DNA of 64,000 bases, from positions 4,278,001 to 4,342,000 of the forward strand of contig CP013997.1 in assembly GCA_001534745.1 (NCBI GenBank), in the 5' to 3' direction. The position numbers were made by a program, and so were the translations under genes. Below the pieces are notes generated by a model, which had not been told where the DNA came from, made no database searches, and saw only the letters and a program-made list of their open reading frames with translations. This DNA comes from Pseudomonas monteilii. GTDB lineage: Bacteria > Pseudomonadota > Gammaproteobacteria > Pseudomonadales > Pseudomonadaceae. Below, piece after piece: positions 8,331 through 17,981 of the stretch (position 1 is its first letter; every line of letters starts with the position of its first letter).

Positions 8331-9680
8331 ATGTCCATGACCCCCCGCGAGATCGTCCACGAACTCAACCGTCACATCATCGGCCAGGACGACGCCAAGC
8401 GCGCCGTGGCCATCGCGCTGCGCAACCGCTGGCGGCGCATGCAGCTGCCGGCCGAGCTGCGTGCCGAGGTGACCCCGAAGAACATCCTGATGATCGGCCC
8501 GACCGGCGTCGGCAAGACCGAAATCGCCCGTCGCCTGGCCAAGCTGGCCAATGCACCGTTCATCAAGGTCGAAGCGACCAAGTTTACCGAAGTCGGCTAT
8601 GTCGGCCGTGACGTCGAGTCGATCATCCGCGACCTGGCCGATGCCGCGCTGAAGCTGCTGCGCGAGCAGGAGATCATCCGCGTGCGCCACCGCGCCGAAG
8701 ATGCCGCCGAAGAGCGCATCCTTGATGCCCTGCTGCCCCAGGCACGTACCGCCAGCAGCTTCGCCGAAGAAGCCGCGCCGAGCAGCAGCAGCGATTCCAA
8801 CACCCGCCAGCTGTTCCGCAAGCGCCTGCGCGAGGGCCAGCTGGACGACAAGGAAATCGAGATCGAGGTCGCCGAGAACGCTGGCGTCGAAATCGCCGCG
8901 CCGCCCGGCATGGAAGAGATGACCAACCAGTTGCAGAGCCTGTTCGCCAACATGGGCAAGGGCAAGCGCAAATCGCGCAAGCTCAAGGTCAAGGAAGCGC
9001 TGAAGATGGTACGCGACGAAGAGGCCGGCCGCCTGGTCAACGAGGAAGAGCTCAAGGCCAACGCCCTGGAAGCGGTCGAGCAGCACGGCATCGTGTTCAT
9101 CGACGAGATCGATAAGGTTGCCAAGCGCGGCAACGTCGGCGGCGCCGATGTCTCCCGCGAGGGTGTACAGCGCGACCTGCTGCCCCTGATCGAAGGCTGC
9201 ACCGTCAACACCAAGCTGGGCATGGTCAAGACCGACCACATCCTGTTCATCGCCTCCGGTGCGTTCCACCTGAGCAAGCCGAGCGACCTGGTACCAGAGC
9301 TGCAGGGCCGTCTGCCGATCCGCGTCGAGCTCAAGGCACTGACCCCCGAGGACTTCGAGCGCATCCTGCAAGAACCGCACGCGTCGCTGACCGAACAGTA
9401 CCGTGAGCTGCTCAAGACCGAAGGCCTGAACATCGAGTTCGCGCCCGAAGGCATCAAGCGCCTGGCCGAAATCGCCTATCAGGTCAACGAGAAGACCGAG
9501 AACATCGGTGCCCGCCGCCTGCACACCCTGCTCGAACGCCTGCTGGAAGAAGTCTCCTTCAGCGCCGGCGACATGGCCAGCGGTCACGACGAGGCCCCGC
9601 TGCGCATCGACGCCGACTACGTGAATGGCCACCTTGGTGAACTGGCGCAGAACGAAGACCTGTCTCGCTACATTCTCTGA
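8331..9680 (+). CDS. hslU: HslU, ATPase subunit of the HslUV protease
   Basis: AAA+ unfoldase of 449 aa that feeds substrates to HslV. The Walker A motif GPTGVGKT and the pore motif GYVGRD (substrate grip) are near the N-terminus. An inserted I-domain spans roughly residues 110-240, Walker B is VFIDEIDKV, and the sensor/arginine region includes [11 protein letters not shown]. The C-terminal LSRYIL fits the tail that docks into HslV. The ATG at 8331 ([12 protein letters not shown]) is chosen over the in-frame 8280 start, which has no family similarity. Confidence 0.97.
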   Translation: MSMTPREIVHELNRHIIGQDDAKRAVAIALRNRWRRMQLPAELRAEVTPKNILMIGPTGVGKTEIARRLAKLANAPFIKVEATKFTEVGYVGRDVESIIRDLADAALKLLREQEIIRVRHRAEDAAEERILDALLPQARTASSFAEEAAPSSSSDSNTRQLFRKRLREGQLDDKEIEIEVAENAGVEIAAPPGMEEMTNQLQSLFANMGKGKRKSRKLKVKEALKMVRDEEAGRLVNEEELKANALEAVEQHGIVFIDEIDKVAKRGNVGGADVSREGVQRDLLPLIEGCTVNTKLGMVKTDHILFIASGAFHLSKPSDLVPELQGRLPIRVELKALTPEDFERILQEPHASLTEQYRELLKTEGLNIEFAPEGIKRLAEIAYQVNEKTENIGARRLHTLLERLLEEVSFSAGDMASGHDEAPLRIDADYVNGHLGELAQNEDLSRYIL

Positions 9681-9700
9681 GGCTTCCAAGCGCAAGCCCC

Positions 9701-9737
9701 AAGCTCCAAGCTGATCACGTCGGCTTGGAGCTTTTTT
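9701..9737 (+). terminator. Rho-independent terminator after hslU
   Basis: The stem AAGCTCCAAGC pairs with GCTTGGAGCTT (11 bp) around an 11-nt loop and is followed by a run of T. The left arm belongs to a series of CAAGC-type near-heptads (from about 9687), so the terminator appears to be built out of the dispersed 7-bp repeat. Confidence 0.85.
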
Positions 9738-9873
9738 GTTCACCCATGCCCCCAGCGGCCTCAAGCTGCCGTCCCGCCGAGACAAACCCTCGCCTGTCGT
9801 CACCACGAACCACTTGCAGCTTGCCGCGTGTGACTTGTAGCGTTGTGCCCCCACTGCCATCGAGACTGCCGCC

Positions 9874-10251
9874 ATGCCCAGATTGCCCAGCGCGATCAAC
9901 CTGAACAAGGCCGCCAAGACCCTGACCCTGACCTACGGGCCTGACGAGGTGTATCACCTGCCGGCCGAGTTCCTGCGGGTGCACTCGCCGTCTGCCGAAG
10001 TACAGGGCCATGGCAAGCCGATCCTGCAGGTCGGCAAGCTGGGTGTCGGGCTGACCGGTGTCGAGCCGGCCGGGCGATACGCCCTCAAGCTGACCTTCGA
10101 CGACGGGCATGACAGCGGCCTGTTCACCTGGGAGTACCTGGAGCAGCTGTGCCTGCGGCAGGAGGCGCTGTGGTCGGACTACCTGGACGCACTGCGCGAG
10201 GCCGGGCGCTCGCGCGATCCGTCCGAGTCGGTGGTCAAACTGATGCTGTGA
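9874..10251 (+). CDS. DUF971 domain protein (gamma-butyrobetaine hydroxylase-like N-terminal domain)
   Basis: Small 125-aa protein with one DUF971/GBBH-like N-terminal domain, the fold found at the N-terminus of gamma-butyrobetaine hydroxylase and linked to metal or Fe-S handling. Visible segments are LTLTYGPDEVYHLPAEFLRVHSP, VGLTGVEPAGRYALKLTFDDGHDSG and LFTWEYLEQLC. The oxygenase domain is absent, as usual for the stand-alone form. It is found next to hslVU and phaC in related genomes, but its role is unknown. Confidence 0.88.
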   Translation: MPRLPSAINLNKAAKTLTLTYGPDEVYHLPAEFLRVHSPSAEVQGHGKPILQVGKLGVGLTGVEPAGRYALKLTFDDGHDSGLFTWEYLEQLCLRQEALWSDYLDALREAGRSRDPSESVVKLML

Positions 10252-10348
10252 GGTGTGCTTGAATGGGGTGTAGGACCACCCTGTCCCCAGACACCGGTGC
10301 AGATCGATGCGCCACGACCCTTCGCTCGAGCACAAGGAAGCCTCACCG

Positions 10349-12019
10349 ATGCGTCGCACCCCTGCCGGCGAGCGGCCACCCCGCAGCGCCGATGGCTTGA
10401 ACCCCCTCACGGGCCTGCAAGGCAGGGACCTGCTGGCCAGCGCGCGAGCCCTGGCGCAGCATGCCTTGCGTCATCCCCTGCACAGTGCGCGGCATGCCTA
10501 TCGACTGGGCGAGCGGATCAAGGAGGTGCTGGCAGGCAGTTCCACGCTGGAGCCACCGCGTGGAGACCGACGCTTCGCCGACCCCACCTGGACCCAGAAC
10601 CCGCTCTACCGCCGCAGCTTGCAGGCCTACCTGGCCTGGCGTGACGAACTGCACGACTGGGTCGAGCACAGCGGGCTGCCGGCTGCGGACATCCATCGCG
10701 GCCACTTCCTCGTCCATCAGCTCACCGAAGCCCTGGCGCCGACCAATTCGCCCGCCAACCCGGCCGCGCTCAAGCGCCTGCTGGAAACCGGCGGCCAGAG
10801 CGCCGTCGCGGGGCTGGCCAACCTGGCCAGGGACTGGCTGGACAATGGCGGCATGCCACGTCAGGTCGAGCCGAACGCGTTCGTCGTGGGCCGCGACGTG
10901 GCCACCAGCGAGGGCGCGGTGGTCTATCGCAACGACGTGCTCGAGCTGATTCAGTACCGCCCCCTCACGGACCAGGTCCGCAGGCGGCCCTTGCTGATCG
11001 TGCCGCCGCAGATCAACCGGTTCTATGTCTTCGACCTGACACCGGACAAGAGCCTGGTGCACTTCAGCCTGTCGATCGCTCAGCAGACCTTCATGATGAG
11101 CTGGCGCAACCCTACCCCGGACCAGCGCGAATGGGGGTTGTCGACCTACGTCGAAGCACTCAAAGGCGCGATCGACGCCGTGCGCGCCATCACCGGCAGC
11201 GTGGATGTGAACGTCCTGGGCGCCTGTTCCGGCGGGATCACCTGCGCCGCGCTGGCCGGCCACTACGCCGCGCTCGGGCAACCTGCGTTGCACAGCCTGA
11301 CGCTGCTGGTCAGCGTGCTCGACGCCACGCTGGACAGCCCGTTGGTACTGTTCACCGACGACCGTACGCTGGATGAGGCACGTCAGCGCTCTTATCAGGC
11401 GGGGGTGCTGGAAGGCAAGGAGCTGGCTCGCCTGTTCGCCTGGATGCGCCCGAATGATCTGGTCTGGCCCTACTGGGTCAACAACTACCTGCTCGGCCTG
11501 ACACCGCCGCCGTTCGACATCCTGTTCTGGAACAATGACACCACCCGGTTGCCGGCCGCCTTCCACGGCGACCTGATCGACCTGTACCGACACAATCCCC
11601 TGACCCGCGCCCGGGCGCTGGAGGTCTGCGGTACGGCGATCGACCTTGCCCAGGTACGCGCAGACGTCTACTGCCTGGGCGCCACCACCGATCACATCAC
11701 GCCGTGGCAGGCCTGCTACCGCTCGGCGCGCCTGTTCGGTGGCCAGGTCGAGTTCGTGTTGTCCAACAGCGGCCATGTGCAGAGCATTCTCAACCCGCCT
11801 GGCAACCCCAAGGCACGCTTTCAGGCCGGCATGGCCGGTGTCGATGATCCGCACGCCTGGGAGGGCGCGGCCACACCCCATGGCGGTTCCTGGTGGACCC
11901 ACTGGCAGGCCTGGCTGGAGGCACGTTCCGGCCCCTTGAAGACCGCCCCCGAGCAATTGGGCGACAAGGGCCATGCCCCGGACGCCGCCGCACCGGGTAC
12001 TTATGTCCATGACCGCTGA
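10349..12019 (+). CDS. phaC1: Class II poly(3-hydroxyalkanoate) synthase PhaC1
   Basis: Polymerises (R)-3-hydroxyacyl-CoA (C6-C14) into storage granules. The product is 556 aa, close to the usual 559. The catalytic triad is complete: C293 in the lipase-like box GACSGG, D448 in TDHITPW and H476 in SGHVQS. The ATG at 10349 follows AAGGAAG at the right distance, so it is preferred to the ATG at 10307. Compared with my memory of KT2440, the HYAALG segment and the C-terminal GTYVHDR identify PhaC1 rather than PhaC2. It looks more divergent in the N-terminal third than most housekeeping neighbours. Confidence 0.95.
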   Translation: MRRTPAGERPPRSADGLNPLTGLQGRDLLASARALAQHALRHPLHSARHAYRLGERIKEVLAGSSTLEPPRGDRRFADPTWTQNPLYRRSLQAYLAWRDELHDWVEHSGLPAADIHRGHFLVHQLTEALAPTNSPANPAALKRLLETGGQSAVAGLANLARDWLDNGGMPRQVEPNAFVVGRDVATSEGAVVYRNDVLELIQYRPLTDQVRRRPLLIVPPQINRFYVFDLTPDKSLVHFSLSIAQQTFMMSWRNPTPDQREWGLSTYVEALKGAIDAVRAITGSVDVNVLGACSGGITCAALAGHYAALGQPALHSLTLLVSVLDATLDSPLVLFTDDRTLDEARQRSYQAGVLEGKELARLFAWMRPNDLVWPYWVNNYLLGLTPPPFDILFWNNDTTRLPAAFHGDLIDLYRHNPLTRARALEVCGTAIDLAQVRADVYCLGATTDHITPWQACYRSARLFGGQVEFVLSNSGHVQSILNPPGNPKARFQAGMAGVDDPHAWEGAATPHGGSWWTHWQAWLEARSGPLKTAPEQLGDKGHAPDAAAPGTYVHDR

Positions 12020-12071
12020 GCCGACGACCTTCTTGCAGGCCCAGTGCCCATCACCCTCACAGGAAAGCGCC

Positions 12072-12914
12072 ATGTCGCAGCCGTATGTCTTCAAGACCGT
12101 GCACGTGGACGGTCAAGCCTTGCGCACCGCCGTGCGGCCTGGGCAGCCGCACCTGACCCCCTTGCTGATCTTCAATGGCATCGGCGCCAACCTCGAACTG
12201 GTCTTCCCGTTCATCGAGGCCCTGGACCCCGCGCTGGAAGTCATCGCCTTCGACGCACCCGGGGTCGGTGGCTCGTCAACGCCCCCTCGCCCCTACCGGT
12301 TCAGCGGTCTGGCGCGATTGAGCGCGCAGCTGCTCGATGCCCTGGGGTACGCCCAGGTCAACGTGATCGGCGTGTCCTGGGGCGGTGGACTGGCCCAGCA
12401 GTTCGCCCGCGACTATCCGCAACGCTGCCGCAAGCTGATCCTGGCCGCGACCGCCGCCGGGGTACCCATGGTGCCGGCCGAGCCTCGCGTGCTCTGGGCG
12501 ATGGCCAGCCCGCGGCGCTATACGGATCCCGACGAGACGGTGCGCCTGGCTGGACTGATCTATGGCGGCAGCCTGCGCCGTGACCCGGCTTTGGCGCTGG
12601 AGCATGCCGCCAAAGTCCGGGCGGGCGACAGGACGGGCTACTACTGGCAGTTGTTCGCGGCCTTGGGCTGGAGCAGCCTGCCGTGGCTGCACAGGCTGCG
12701 CCAGCCGACGCTGGTGCTGGCAGGCGACGACGACCCGTTGATTCCGCTGGTCAACATGCGCCTGCTGGCCTGGCGGATTCCCCATGCCAAGCTGCATGTG
12801 ATCGACGATGGGCACCTGTTCCTCATCACCCGCGCCGAGACCATCGCGCCGGTCGTGATGGGCTTTCTGCAGCAGGAACGGCAGCCTGCGGTGATGCACC
12901 CCAGGCCCGTCTAG
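12072..12914 (+). CDS. phaZ: PhaZ, intracellular poly(3-hydroxyalkanoate) depolymerase
   Basis: Alpha/beta hydrolase of 280 aa that degrades intracellular medium-chain-length PHA. S102 lies in the nucleophile elbow GVSWGG, followed by the acid in AGDDDPLIPL and the base in DDGHLFL. FNGIGANLELVFPF and the C-terminal AVMHPRP are typical of the family. The start MSQPYVF follows AGGAAAG; upstream frame beginning at 11973 overlaps phaC1 and is rejected. It lies 52 bp after phaC1, so a phaC1-phaZ operon is likely. The usual next gene, phaC2, is absent. Confidence 0.96.
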   Translation: MSQPYVFKTVHVDGQALRTAVRPGQPHLTPLLIFNGIGANLELVFPFIEALDPALEVIAFDAPGVGGSSTPPRPYRFSGLARLSAQLLDALGYAQVNVIGVSWGGGLAQQFARDYPQRCRKLILAATAAGVPMVPAEPRVLWAMASPRRYTDPDETVRLAGLIYGGSLRRDPALALEHAAKVRAGDRTGYYWQLFAALGWSSLPWLHRLRQPTLVLAGDDDPLIPLVNMRLLAWRIPHAKLHVIDDGHLFLITRAETIAPVVMGFLQQERQPAVMHPRPV

Positions 12915-12955
12915 AGGGCTGACTCATCCGCGACAGAGCACGATCCGCGGCGCCT

Positions 12956-13051
12956 GCATCGCGGGCAAGCCCGCTCCCACAAGCTGCTTGCGCAGCCATG
13001 CCTAGACCGACGGCTGCAGAGGTCTGGGTGGGAGCTGGCTTGCCAGCGATA
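12956..13051. repeat. Inverted REP pair at the contracted end of the PHA locus
   Basis: One REP half reads catcgcgggcaagcccgctcccaca (about 12957-12981). The opposite half reads gtgggagctggcttgccagcgat (about 13028-13050). They occupy nearly all of the 145-bp gap between phaZ and the convergent PHA-granule-region gene. This is where phaC2-phaD-phaF-phaI would be expected, so the palindromes may mark the deletion junction. Confidence 0.82.
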
Positions 13052-13059
13052 GGACGTTG

Positions 13060-13335
13060 TCAGGCCAGCGCTTTGTCCAGCGCCCGCTCGATCTCGCCCT
13101 GGATGGTGCCGCTCATCATCGACAGCATCATGCCGAGCTTGAGGTCGATGCGGATGCGGTCGTCGCCGATGAACACGCTGCCGTTGGCGCCGCTACGCGA
13201 GATGTCGACGCGATCGCCCTGCCAGTCGGCCTTGAGGTCGTACTTGCCGGACAGCTTGTCGACCAGGGCCTCGGCCTTGGCGCGCGCGGCTTCGCGGCCG
13301 AGGTGATGGGGACGTTCCACGCTGATCTGGGTCAT
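13060..13335 (-). CDS. Polyhydroxyalkanoic acid system family protein (PHA_gran_rgn)
   Basis: Small 91-aa protein resembling the PF09650 PHA-granule-region family, found beside PHA loci and ubiE in pseudomonads. It starts MTQISVERPHHLG, with an amphipathic Lys/Arg/Ala-rich helix and then short strands (DVDISRSG-like, VFIGDDRIRIDLKLG) and an Ala/Lys-rich C-terminal helix. The biochemical role is not established. It is convergent with phaZ and divergent from ubiE. Confidence 0.8.
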   Translation of the reverse strand: MTQISVERPHHLGREAARAKAEALVDKLSGKYDLKADWQGDRVDISRSGANGSVFIGDDRIRIDLKLGMMLSMMSGTIQGEIERALDKALA

Positions 13336-13458
13336 TCATTGAATCCTGGGTGTAAGACAGTATCGATATTATGCCCGTGCCCATCGGGCAGCACACCCCG
13401 TCAAGACAAATCCGGCCGTTCGCCCTAGAATGGCGGTAATTTTTCTCGGTGAAGCGAT

Positions 13459-14229
13459 ATGAACGACCAGCGCAAAGGCGGCCACGCCGAACCCACCACG
13501 CATTTCGGCTACAAGAACGTCCCAGAGAGCGAGAAAGCGGCCAAGGTCGCCGAGGTCTTCCACTCGGTCGCGGCCAAGTACGACCTGATGAACGACGTGC
13601 TCTCCGGCGGCATGCACCGGCTGTGGAAGCGGTTCACCATCGAGCTGTCGGGTGTGCGCACCGGTAACCGCGTGCTGGACATCGCCGGCGGTACGGGCGA
13701 CCTGGCCGCCAAGTTCTCGCGTCTGGTCGGGCCGACCGGCCAGGTGGTGCTGGCCGACATCAACGCCTCCATGCTCAAGGTAGGCCGCGATCGCCTGCTC
13801 GACCGTGGTGTGGCGGGCAACATCGAGTTCGTCCAGGCCGACGCCGAAAAGCTGCCCTTCCCGGACAATCACTTCGATTGCGTGACCATCGCCTTCGGTC
13901 TGCGCAACGTGACCCACAAGGAAGACGCCCTGCGCTCGATGCTGCGCGTGCTCAAGCCCGGTGGTCGCCTGCTGGTGCTGGAGTTCTCCAAGCCGACCAA
14001 CGCGCTGATGTCCAAGGCCTACGACGCCTATTCCTTCGCCTTCATGCCCCTGGCGGGCAAGCTGATCACCAATGATTCGGAAAGCTACCGCTACCTGGCC
14101 GAATCGATCCGCATGCACCCCGACCAGGAAACCCTGAAGTCGATGATGGTCAGCGCAGGCTTCGACCGGGTCACCTACCACAACATGACCAGCGGCATCG
14201 TCGCCCTGCACCGCGGGATCAAGCCCTGA
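13459..14229 (+). CDS. ubiE: UbiE, demethylubiquinone/demethylmenaquinone C-methyltransferase
   Basis: SAM-dependent C-methyltransferase of ubiquinone synthesis, 256 aa. Motif I is [14 protein letters not shown]. The family-specific VASKYD-type segment appears as [17 protein letters not shown], and [24 protein letters not shown] is the second UbiE signature. The TGA overlaps the ATG of the next gene by one base. It begins the tight ubiE-ubiJ-ubiB operon. Confidence 0.97.
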   Translation: MNDQRKGGHAEPTTHFGYKNVPESEKAAKVAEVFHSVAAKYDLMNDVLSGGMHRLWKRFTIELSGVRTGNRVLDIAGGTGDLAAKFSRLVGPTGQVVLADINASMLKVGRDRLLDRGVAGNIEFVQADAEKLPFPDNHFDCVTIAFGLRNVTHKEDALRSMLRVLKPGGRLLVLEFSKPTNALMSKAYDAYSFAFMPLAGKLITNDSESYRYLAESIRMHPDQETLKSMMVSAGFDRVTYHNMTSGIVALHRGIKP

Positions 14230-14852
14230 TGCTCCTGGCCGGCCTCATCGCCAGCGTCGAGCATGGCCTGAACCGGGTCCTGCGCCTGGACAGCACGGCC
14301 TTGCCGCGCCTGGCCAGCCTCGAGGGCACGGTGATCGCCATCGACTGCCGTCAGCCGGCCTTCACGCTTTTCCTGCTGCCCGACGAAGAAGGCCTGATGC
14401 TGGCCGGCCAGTGGGAAGGTGCGGTGGACTGTACCCTGCGCGCCCCGGCCAGCAGCCTGGCACGCCTGGCCCTGTCCAAGGACAAGACCCGTGTCCTGCA
14501 CAGCCCCGAGGTCGAGCTGCTGGGCGATACCGGGCCGCTGCTCGAGTTGTTCGGCGTGCTGCAGGACCTGGAGCTGGACTGGGAGCATGAACTGGCCCGC
14601 TGGCTGGGGCCGGTGCCGACCGCCCTGCTGGCCGGGCACGTACGCCAGCGCGCGCGCTGGACCCAGGACGGCCTGGCGCGGTTCGGCCAGAACCTCGCCG
14701 AGTACCTGGCCGAGGAATCGCGCACGCTGGTCGGCCAACGCGAAGCGGAAGCCGCCTTCCGCGAACTTGATCACCTGAAAGTCGACCTCGAACGCCTCGA
14801 GGCGCGCCTGGCGCGCCTTGCCCGATCCCTTGATGCCAGCGATAACGCATGA
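14229..14852 (+). CDS. ubiJ: UbiJ, SCP2-domain ubiquinone biosynthesis accessory factor
   Basis: Protein of 207 aa with an SCP2-like lipid-binding domain in the first half ([22 protein letters not shown] region) and a Glu/Arg-rich helix at the C-terminus ([16 protein letters not shown]). In E. coli UbiJ acts in the Ubi metabolon by presenting lipid intermediates. The ATG overlaps the ubiE stop and its own stop overlaps the ubiB start (ATGA), so all three are coupled. The assignment relies on domain type and position. Confidence 0.92.
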   Translation: MLLAGLIASVEHGLNRVLRLDSTALPRLASLEGTVIAIDCRQPAFTLFLLPDEEGLMLAGQWEGAVDCTLRAPASSLARLALSKDKTRVLHSPEVELLGDTGPLLELFGVLQDLELDWEHELARWLGPVPTALLAGHVRQRARWTQDGLARFGQNLAEYLAEESRTLVGQREAEAAFRELDHLKVDLERLEARLARLARSLDASDNA

Positions 14853-16459
14853 AGCTGCTTGCCGTCCGCCGCCTGTTCCGCATCCAGCGCGTAGTGATTC
14901 GCTACCGTCTCGATGACGTGCTGTTCGATCTGCCGCTGCCATGGTGGCTGCGCTGCCTCCGGCTGTTCATGCCGTGGCGCTGGTGGCCGCGCAAGCCTTC
15001 ACCGATCAGCCGTGGCGCCCGCCTGCGCATGGCCCTGCAGGACCTCGGGCCGATCTTCATCAAGTTCGGCCAGTTGCTGTCCACCCGGCGCGACCTGCTG
15101 CCGGCGGACGTGGCCGATGAGCTGATGCTGCTGCAGGACCGGGTGCCGCCTTTCGATCCGCAGAAGGCCGTGGCGTTGATCGAGGCGCAACTGGGCGCCA
15201 CGGTCGGCGAGGTGTTCAGCCGTTTCGATGTCGAGCCGCTGGCCTCGGCCTCGGTCGCCCAGGTGCATGCGGCGCGGCTCAAGACCGGCGAAGAGGTGGT
15301 GGTCAAGGTGGTGCGTCCGGGCCTGCGCCCGATCATCGCCCAGGACCTGGCCTGGCTGCTGCTGATCGCCAAGGGCGCCGAGCGCGTCTCCGTCGATGCC
15401 CGGCGCCTGCACCCGGTGGAAGTGGTGGGCGACTACGAGAAGACCATCTACGACGAGCTCGACCTGCTGCGCGAGGCGGCCAACGCCAGCCAGCTGCGGC
15501 GTAACTTCGAAGGCTCGGAGCTGATGTACGTGCCCCAGGTGTACTGGGACTTCTGCCGGCCGAAGGTGCTGGTGATGGAGCGCATCTACGGGGTGCCGGT
15601 CACCGACTTGGCGACCTTGGCCGACCAGCGCACCGACATGAAGCTGCTGGCCGAGCGCGGCGTCGAGATCTTCTTCGCCCAGGTGTTCCGCGACAGCTTC
15701 TTCCACGCCGACATGCACCCGGGCAACATCTTCGTCAGCACGGTCAAGCCCTGGGCGCCCAAGTACATCGCCATCGACTGCGGGATCGTCGGCAGCCTGA
15801 CCCCGGAAGACCAGGACTACCTGGCGCGCAACCTGTTCGCCTTCTTCAAGCGCGACTATCGCCGCGTCGCCCAGTTGCACATCGACTCGGGCTGGGTGCC
15901 CGCGCAGACCAAGCTCAACGAGTTCGAGGCGGCGATCCGCACCGTCTGCGAACCGATCTTCGAAAAGCCGCTCAAGGACATCTCGTTCGGCCAGGTGCTG
16001 ATGCGCCTGTTCCAGACGGCGCGCCGCTTCAACATGGAAGTCCAGCCGCAACTGGTGCTGCTGCAGAAGACGCTGCTCAACATCGAGGGTCTGGGGCGCC
16101 AGCTGTACCCGGAACTGGACCTGTGGAGCACCGCCAAGCCTTATCTGGAACGCTGGATGCGCGAGCGCTACAGCCCTCGGGCCGTGCTGGGCAACCTGCA
16201 GAGCCAGGCCGAGCAGTTGCCGCACCTGGCCGACATGACCCGCGACCTGCTCGAACGCCTGTCGCAGCCCCACCTGAAGGACCCGAAGCTGCCCCGTCAG
16301 CGCCGCGACGAAGATCGCTGGCCTCTGCGTCTGCTGGGCGCAGGCCTGCTGGGCGGCGGTGTGACCTTGATGCTGGGTGCGGCCAGCTTCAGTGACCCTG
16401 CCACCTGGCCTGCCTGGGTGATGCTCTCCAGCGGGCTCTATCTGATCGTACGCCGATAG
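14849..16459 (+). CDS. ubiB: UbiB, atypical kinase/ATPase for ubiquinone biosynthesis
   Basis: ADCK/UbiB-family protein of 536 aa. The signature KxGQ motif is in [16 protein letters not shown]. The Ala-rich loop replacing the kinase P-loop is [11 protein letters not shown], the catalytic-loop equivalent is FHADMHPGN, and the metal Asp is in IAIDCG. Two C-terminal hydrophobic segments ([16 protein letters not shown] and [15 protein letters not shown]) anchor it to the inner membrane. It is last in the ubi run; hisI follows after 72 bp. Confidence 0.97.
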   Translation: MKLLAVRRLFRIQRVVIRYRLDDVLFDLPLPWWLRCLRLFMPWRWWPRKPSPISRGARLRMALQDLGPIFIKFGQLLSTRRDLLPADVADELMLLQDRVPPFDPQKAVALIEAQLGATVGEVFSRFDVEPLASASVAQVHAARLKTGEEVVVKVVRPGLRPIIAQDLAWLLLIAKGAERVSVDARRLHPVEVVGDYEKTIYDELDLLREAANASQLRRNFEGSELMYVPQVYWDFCRPKVLVMERIYGVPVTDLATLADQRTDMKLLAERGVEIFFAQVFRDSFFHADMHPGNIFVSTVKPWAPKYIAIDCGIVGSLTPEDQDYLARNLFAFFKRDYRRVAQLHIDSGWVPAQTKLNEFEAAIRTVCEPIFEKPLKDISFGQVLMRLFQTARRFNMEVQPQLVLLQKTLLNIEGLGRQLYPELDLWSTAKPYLERWMRERYSPRAVLGNLQSQAEQLPHLADMTRDLLERLSQPHLKDPKLPRQRRDEDRWPLRLLGAGLLGGGVTLMLGAASFSDPATWPAWVMLSSGLYLIVRR

Positions 16460-16531
16460 CCAGGCCAGGCCCTGGCTGGCACACTAGCGCCAGGGTCCGG
16501 TACAGGAGCGGGCCCGATGCTGGAGTGAACG

Positions 16532-16924
16532 ATGAAAGACTGGCTGGACGAGATCAAGTGGAACGACGATGGCCTGGTGCCGGCCATCGCTCAGGACCAC
16601 CAGACCGGGCGCGTGCTGATGATGGCCTGGATGAACCGCGAAGCGCTGGCGCTGACCGCCGCCGAGCAGCGCGCCATCTACTGGTCACGCTCGCGTGGCA
16701 AACTGTGGCGCAAGGGCGAAGACTCCGGGCATGTGCAGAAACTGCACGAGATGCGCCTGGACTGCGATGCCGACGTGATCATCCTTCGGGTCGAACAAGT
16801 CGGCCATATCGCCTGTCACACCGGACGCGAAAGCTGCTTTTACCGTGTGTTCGAGAACGGCCAGTGGGTCACCGTCGATCCGGTCCTGAAGGACCCGGAT
16901 GCCATCTACTCTGCAGGACACTGA
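16532..16924 (+). CDS. hisI: Phosphoribosyl-AMP cyclohydrolase HisI
   Basis: Third step of histidine synthesis, 130 aa, monofunctional as in other Pseudomonas. The metal-binding residues are in RLDCDADVI and [30 protein letters not shown] is the family core. It is followed directly by hisE, the pair that E. coli carries as one fused protein. Start ATG at 16532 ([11 protein letters not shown]). Confidence 0.97.
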   Translation: MKDWLDEIKWNDDGLVPAIAQDHQTGRVLMMAWMNREALALTAAEQRAIYWSRSRGKLWRKGEDSGHVQKLHEMRLDCDADVIILRVEQVGHIACHTGRESCFYRVFENGQWVTVDPVLKDPDAIYSAGH

Positions 16925-16925
16925 C

Positions 16926-17261
16926 ATGAGCGACACCCTCACGCGCCTCGCCGAGGTGCTCGAAGCGCGCAAGCATGCCGCGCCCGACAGCTCCTACGTT
17001 TCCAGCCTGTACCACAAGGGCTTGAACAAGATTCTGGAAAAGGTCGGCGAAGAGTCGGTCGAGACCATCCTCGCTGCCAAGGACGCTGCCATCAGCCATG
17101 ACTGCAGCGACGTCATCTATGAAACCGCCGACCTGTGGTTCCACAGCCTGATCATGCTCAGCGCGCTCGGCCAGCATCCCCAGGCCGTGCTCGACGAACT
17201 GGAGCGCCGCTTCGGCCTGTCCGGGCATGTCGAAAAAGCGGCCCGTCAGCCTTCTGCCTGA
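16926..17261 (+). CDS. hisE: Phosphoribosyl-ATP pyrophosphatase HisE
   Basis: Second step of histidine synthesis, 111 aa, all-alpha MazG-like fold. The metal-binding EVGEE-type motif appears as [15 protein letters not shown], with [13 protein letters not shown] downstream. The ATG at 16926 lies one base after the hisI stop; the longer frame from 16899 overlaps hisI and is not needed. TatA starts 24 bp later, so his and tat genes may be cotranscribed. Confidence 0.97.
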   Translation: MSDTLTRLAEVLEARKHAAPDSSYVSSLYHKGLNKILEKVGEESVETILAAKDAAISHDCSDVIYETADLWFHSLIMLSALGQHPQAVLDELERRFGLSGHVEKAARQPSA

Positions 17262-17285
17262 ATCACGAACTCGAGGTAAACCGTC

Positions 17286-17567
17286 ATGGGTATTTTCGAC
17301 TGGAAACACTGGATCGTCCTGCTGATCGTCGTGGTCCTGGTCTTCGGCACCAAGAAGCTGAAGAACTTCGGCGGCGATCTGGGCGAGTCCATCAAGGGCT
17401 TTCGCAAGGCCATGAGCGACGAGGAGACCAAGCCGGTCGAGCCAACGCCACCCCCTGTCGCCCCGGCTCAGCCGATGCCCACGCACGAGACCACGCCGGT
17501 GACCCCACCGCCGACGACGATCGACGGCCAGGCGCGCCCCGTGCAAACGCCACCGCGGAACGACTGA
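17286..17567 (+). CDS. tatA: TatA, twin-arginine translocase pore subunit
   Basis: Small inner-membrane protein of 93 aa. It has a short N-terminal helix (residues about 5-21, [14 protein letters not shown]), the hinge [10 protein letters not shown], an amphipathic helix ([14 protein letters not shown]) and a Pro-rich disordered tail. It polymerises to pass folded proteins across the membrane. First of the tatABC operon, with a 3-bp gap to tatB. Confidence 0.97.
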   Translation: MGIFDWKHWIVLLIVVVLVFGTKKLKNFGGDLGESIKGFRKAMSDEETKPVEPTPPPVAPAQPMPTHETTPVTPPPTTIDGQARPVQTPPRND

Positions 17568-17570
17568 CCG

Positions 17571-17981
17571 ATGTTCGGCATCAGTTTCAGCGAGCTGCTG
17601 CTCGTCAGCCTGGTCGCCCTGTTGGTGCTGGGCCCTGAACGCCTGCCGGGCGCCGCTCGCACCGCCGGGCTATGGATCGGCCGGCTCAAGCGCAGCTTCA
17701 ACAGCATTCGCCAGGAAGTGGAACGGGAAATCGGCGCCGACGAGATCCGTCGTCAGCTGCACAACGAGCACATCGTGTCGCTGGAGCAGGAAGCTCGCCG
17801 GATCCTCGACCCGAAAGGGCCGGCGGCTTCCTCCGCTGCCAACGTGCAGCCCCTTGCACAGGACGCACCGCCTGGTGCGCCGACGCCCGCGCCGGTCGTC
17901 GAGCAGCCGGTCGAGACCGCTCCCCTGGCCGGTTCGCCCACCGACCCGGCCTCACCGCCCCGGACACCCAAGGCCCCATGA
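17571..17981 (+). CDS. tatB: TatB, twin-arginine translocase receptor subunit
   Basis: Inner-membrane protein of 136 aa: one N-terminal helix ([22 protein letters not shown] with the conserved E and LGPERLP hinge), a long amphipathic helix and a Pro/Ala-rich tail. With TatC it recognises twin-arginine signal peptides. The stop overlaps the tatC ATG by 4 nt. Confidence 0.97.
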   Translation: MFGISFSELLLVSLVALLVLGPERLPGAARTAGLWIGRLKRSFNSIRQEVEREIGADEIRRQLHNEHIVSLEQEARRILDPKGPAASSAANVQPLAQDAPPGAPTPAPVVEQPVETAPLAGSPTDPASPPRTPKAP

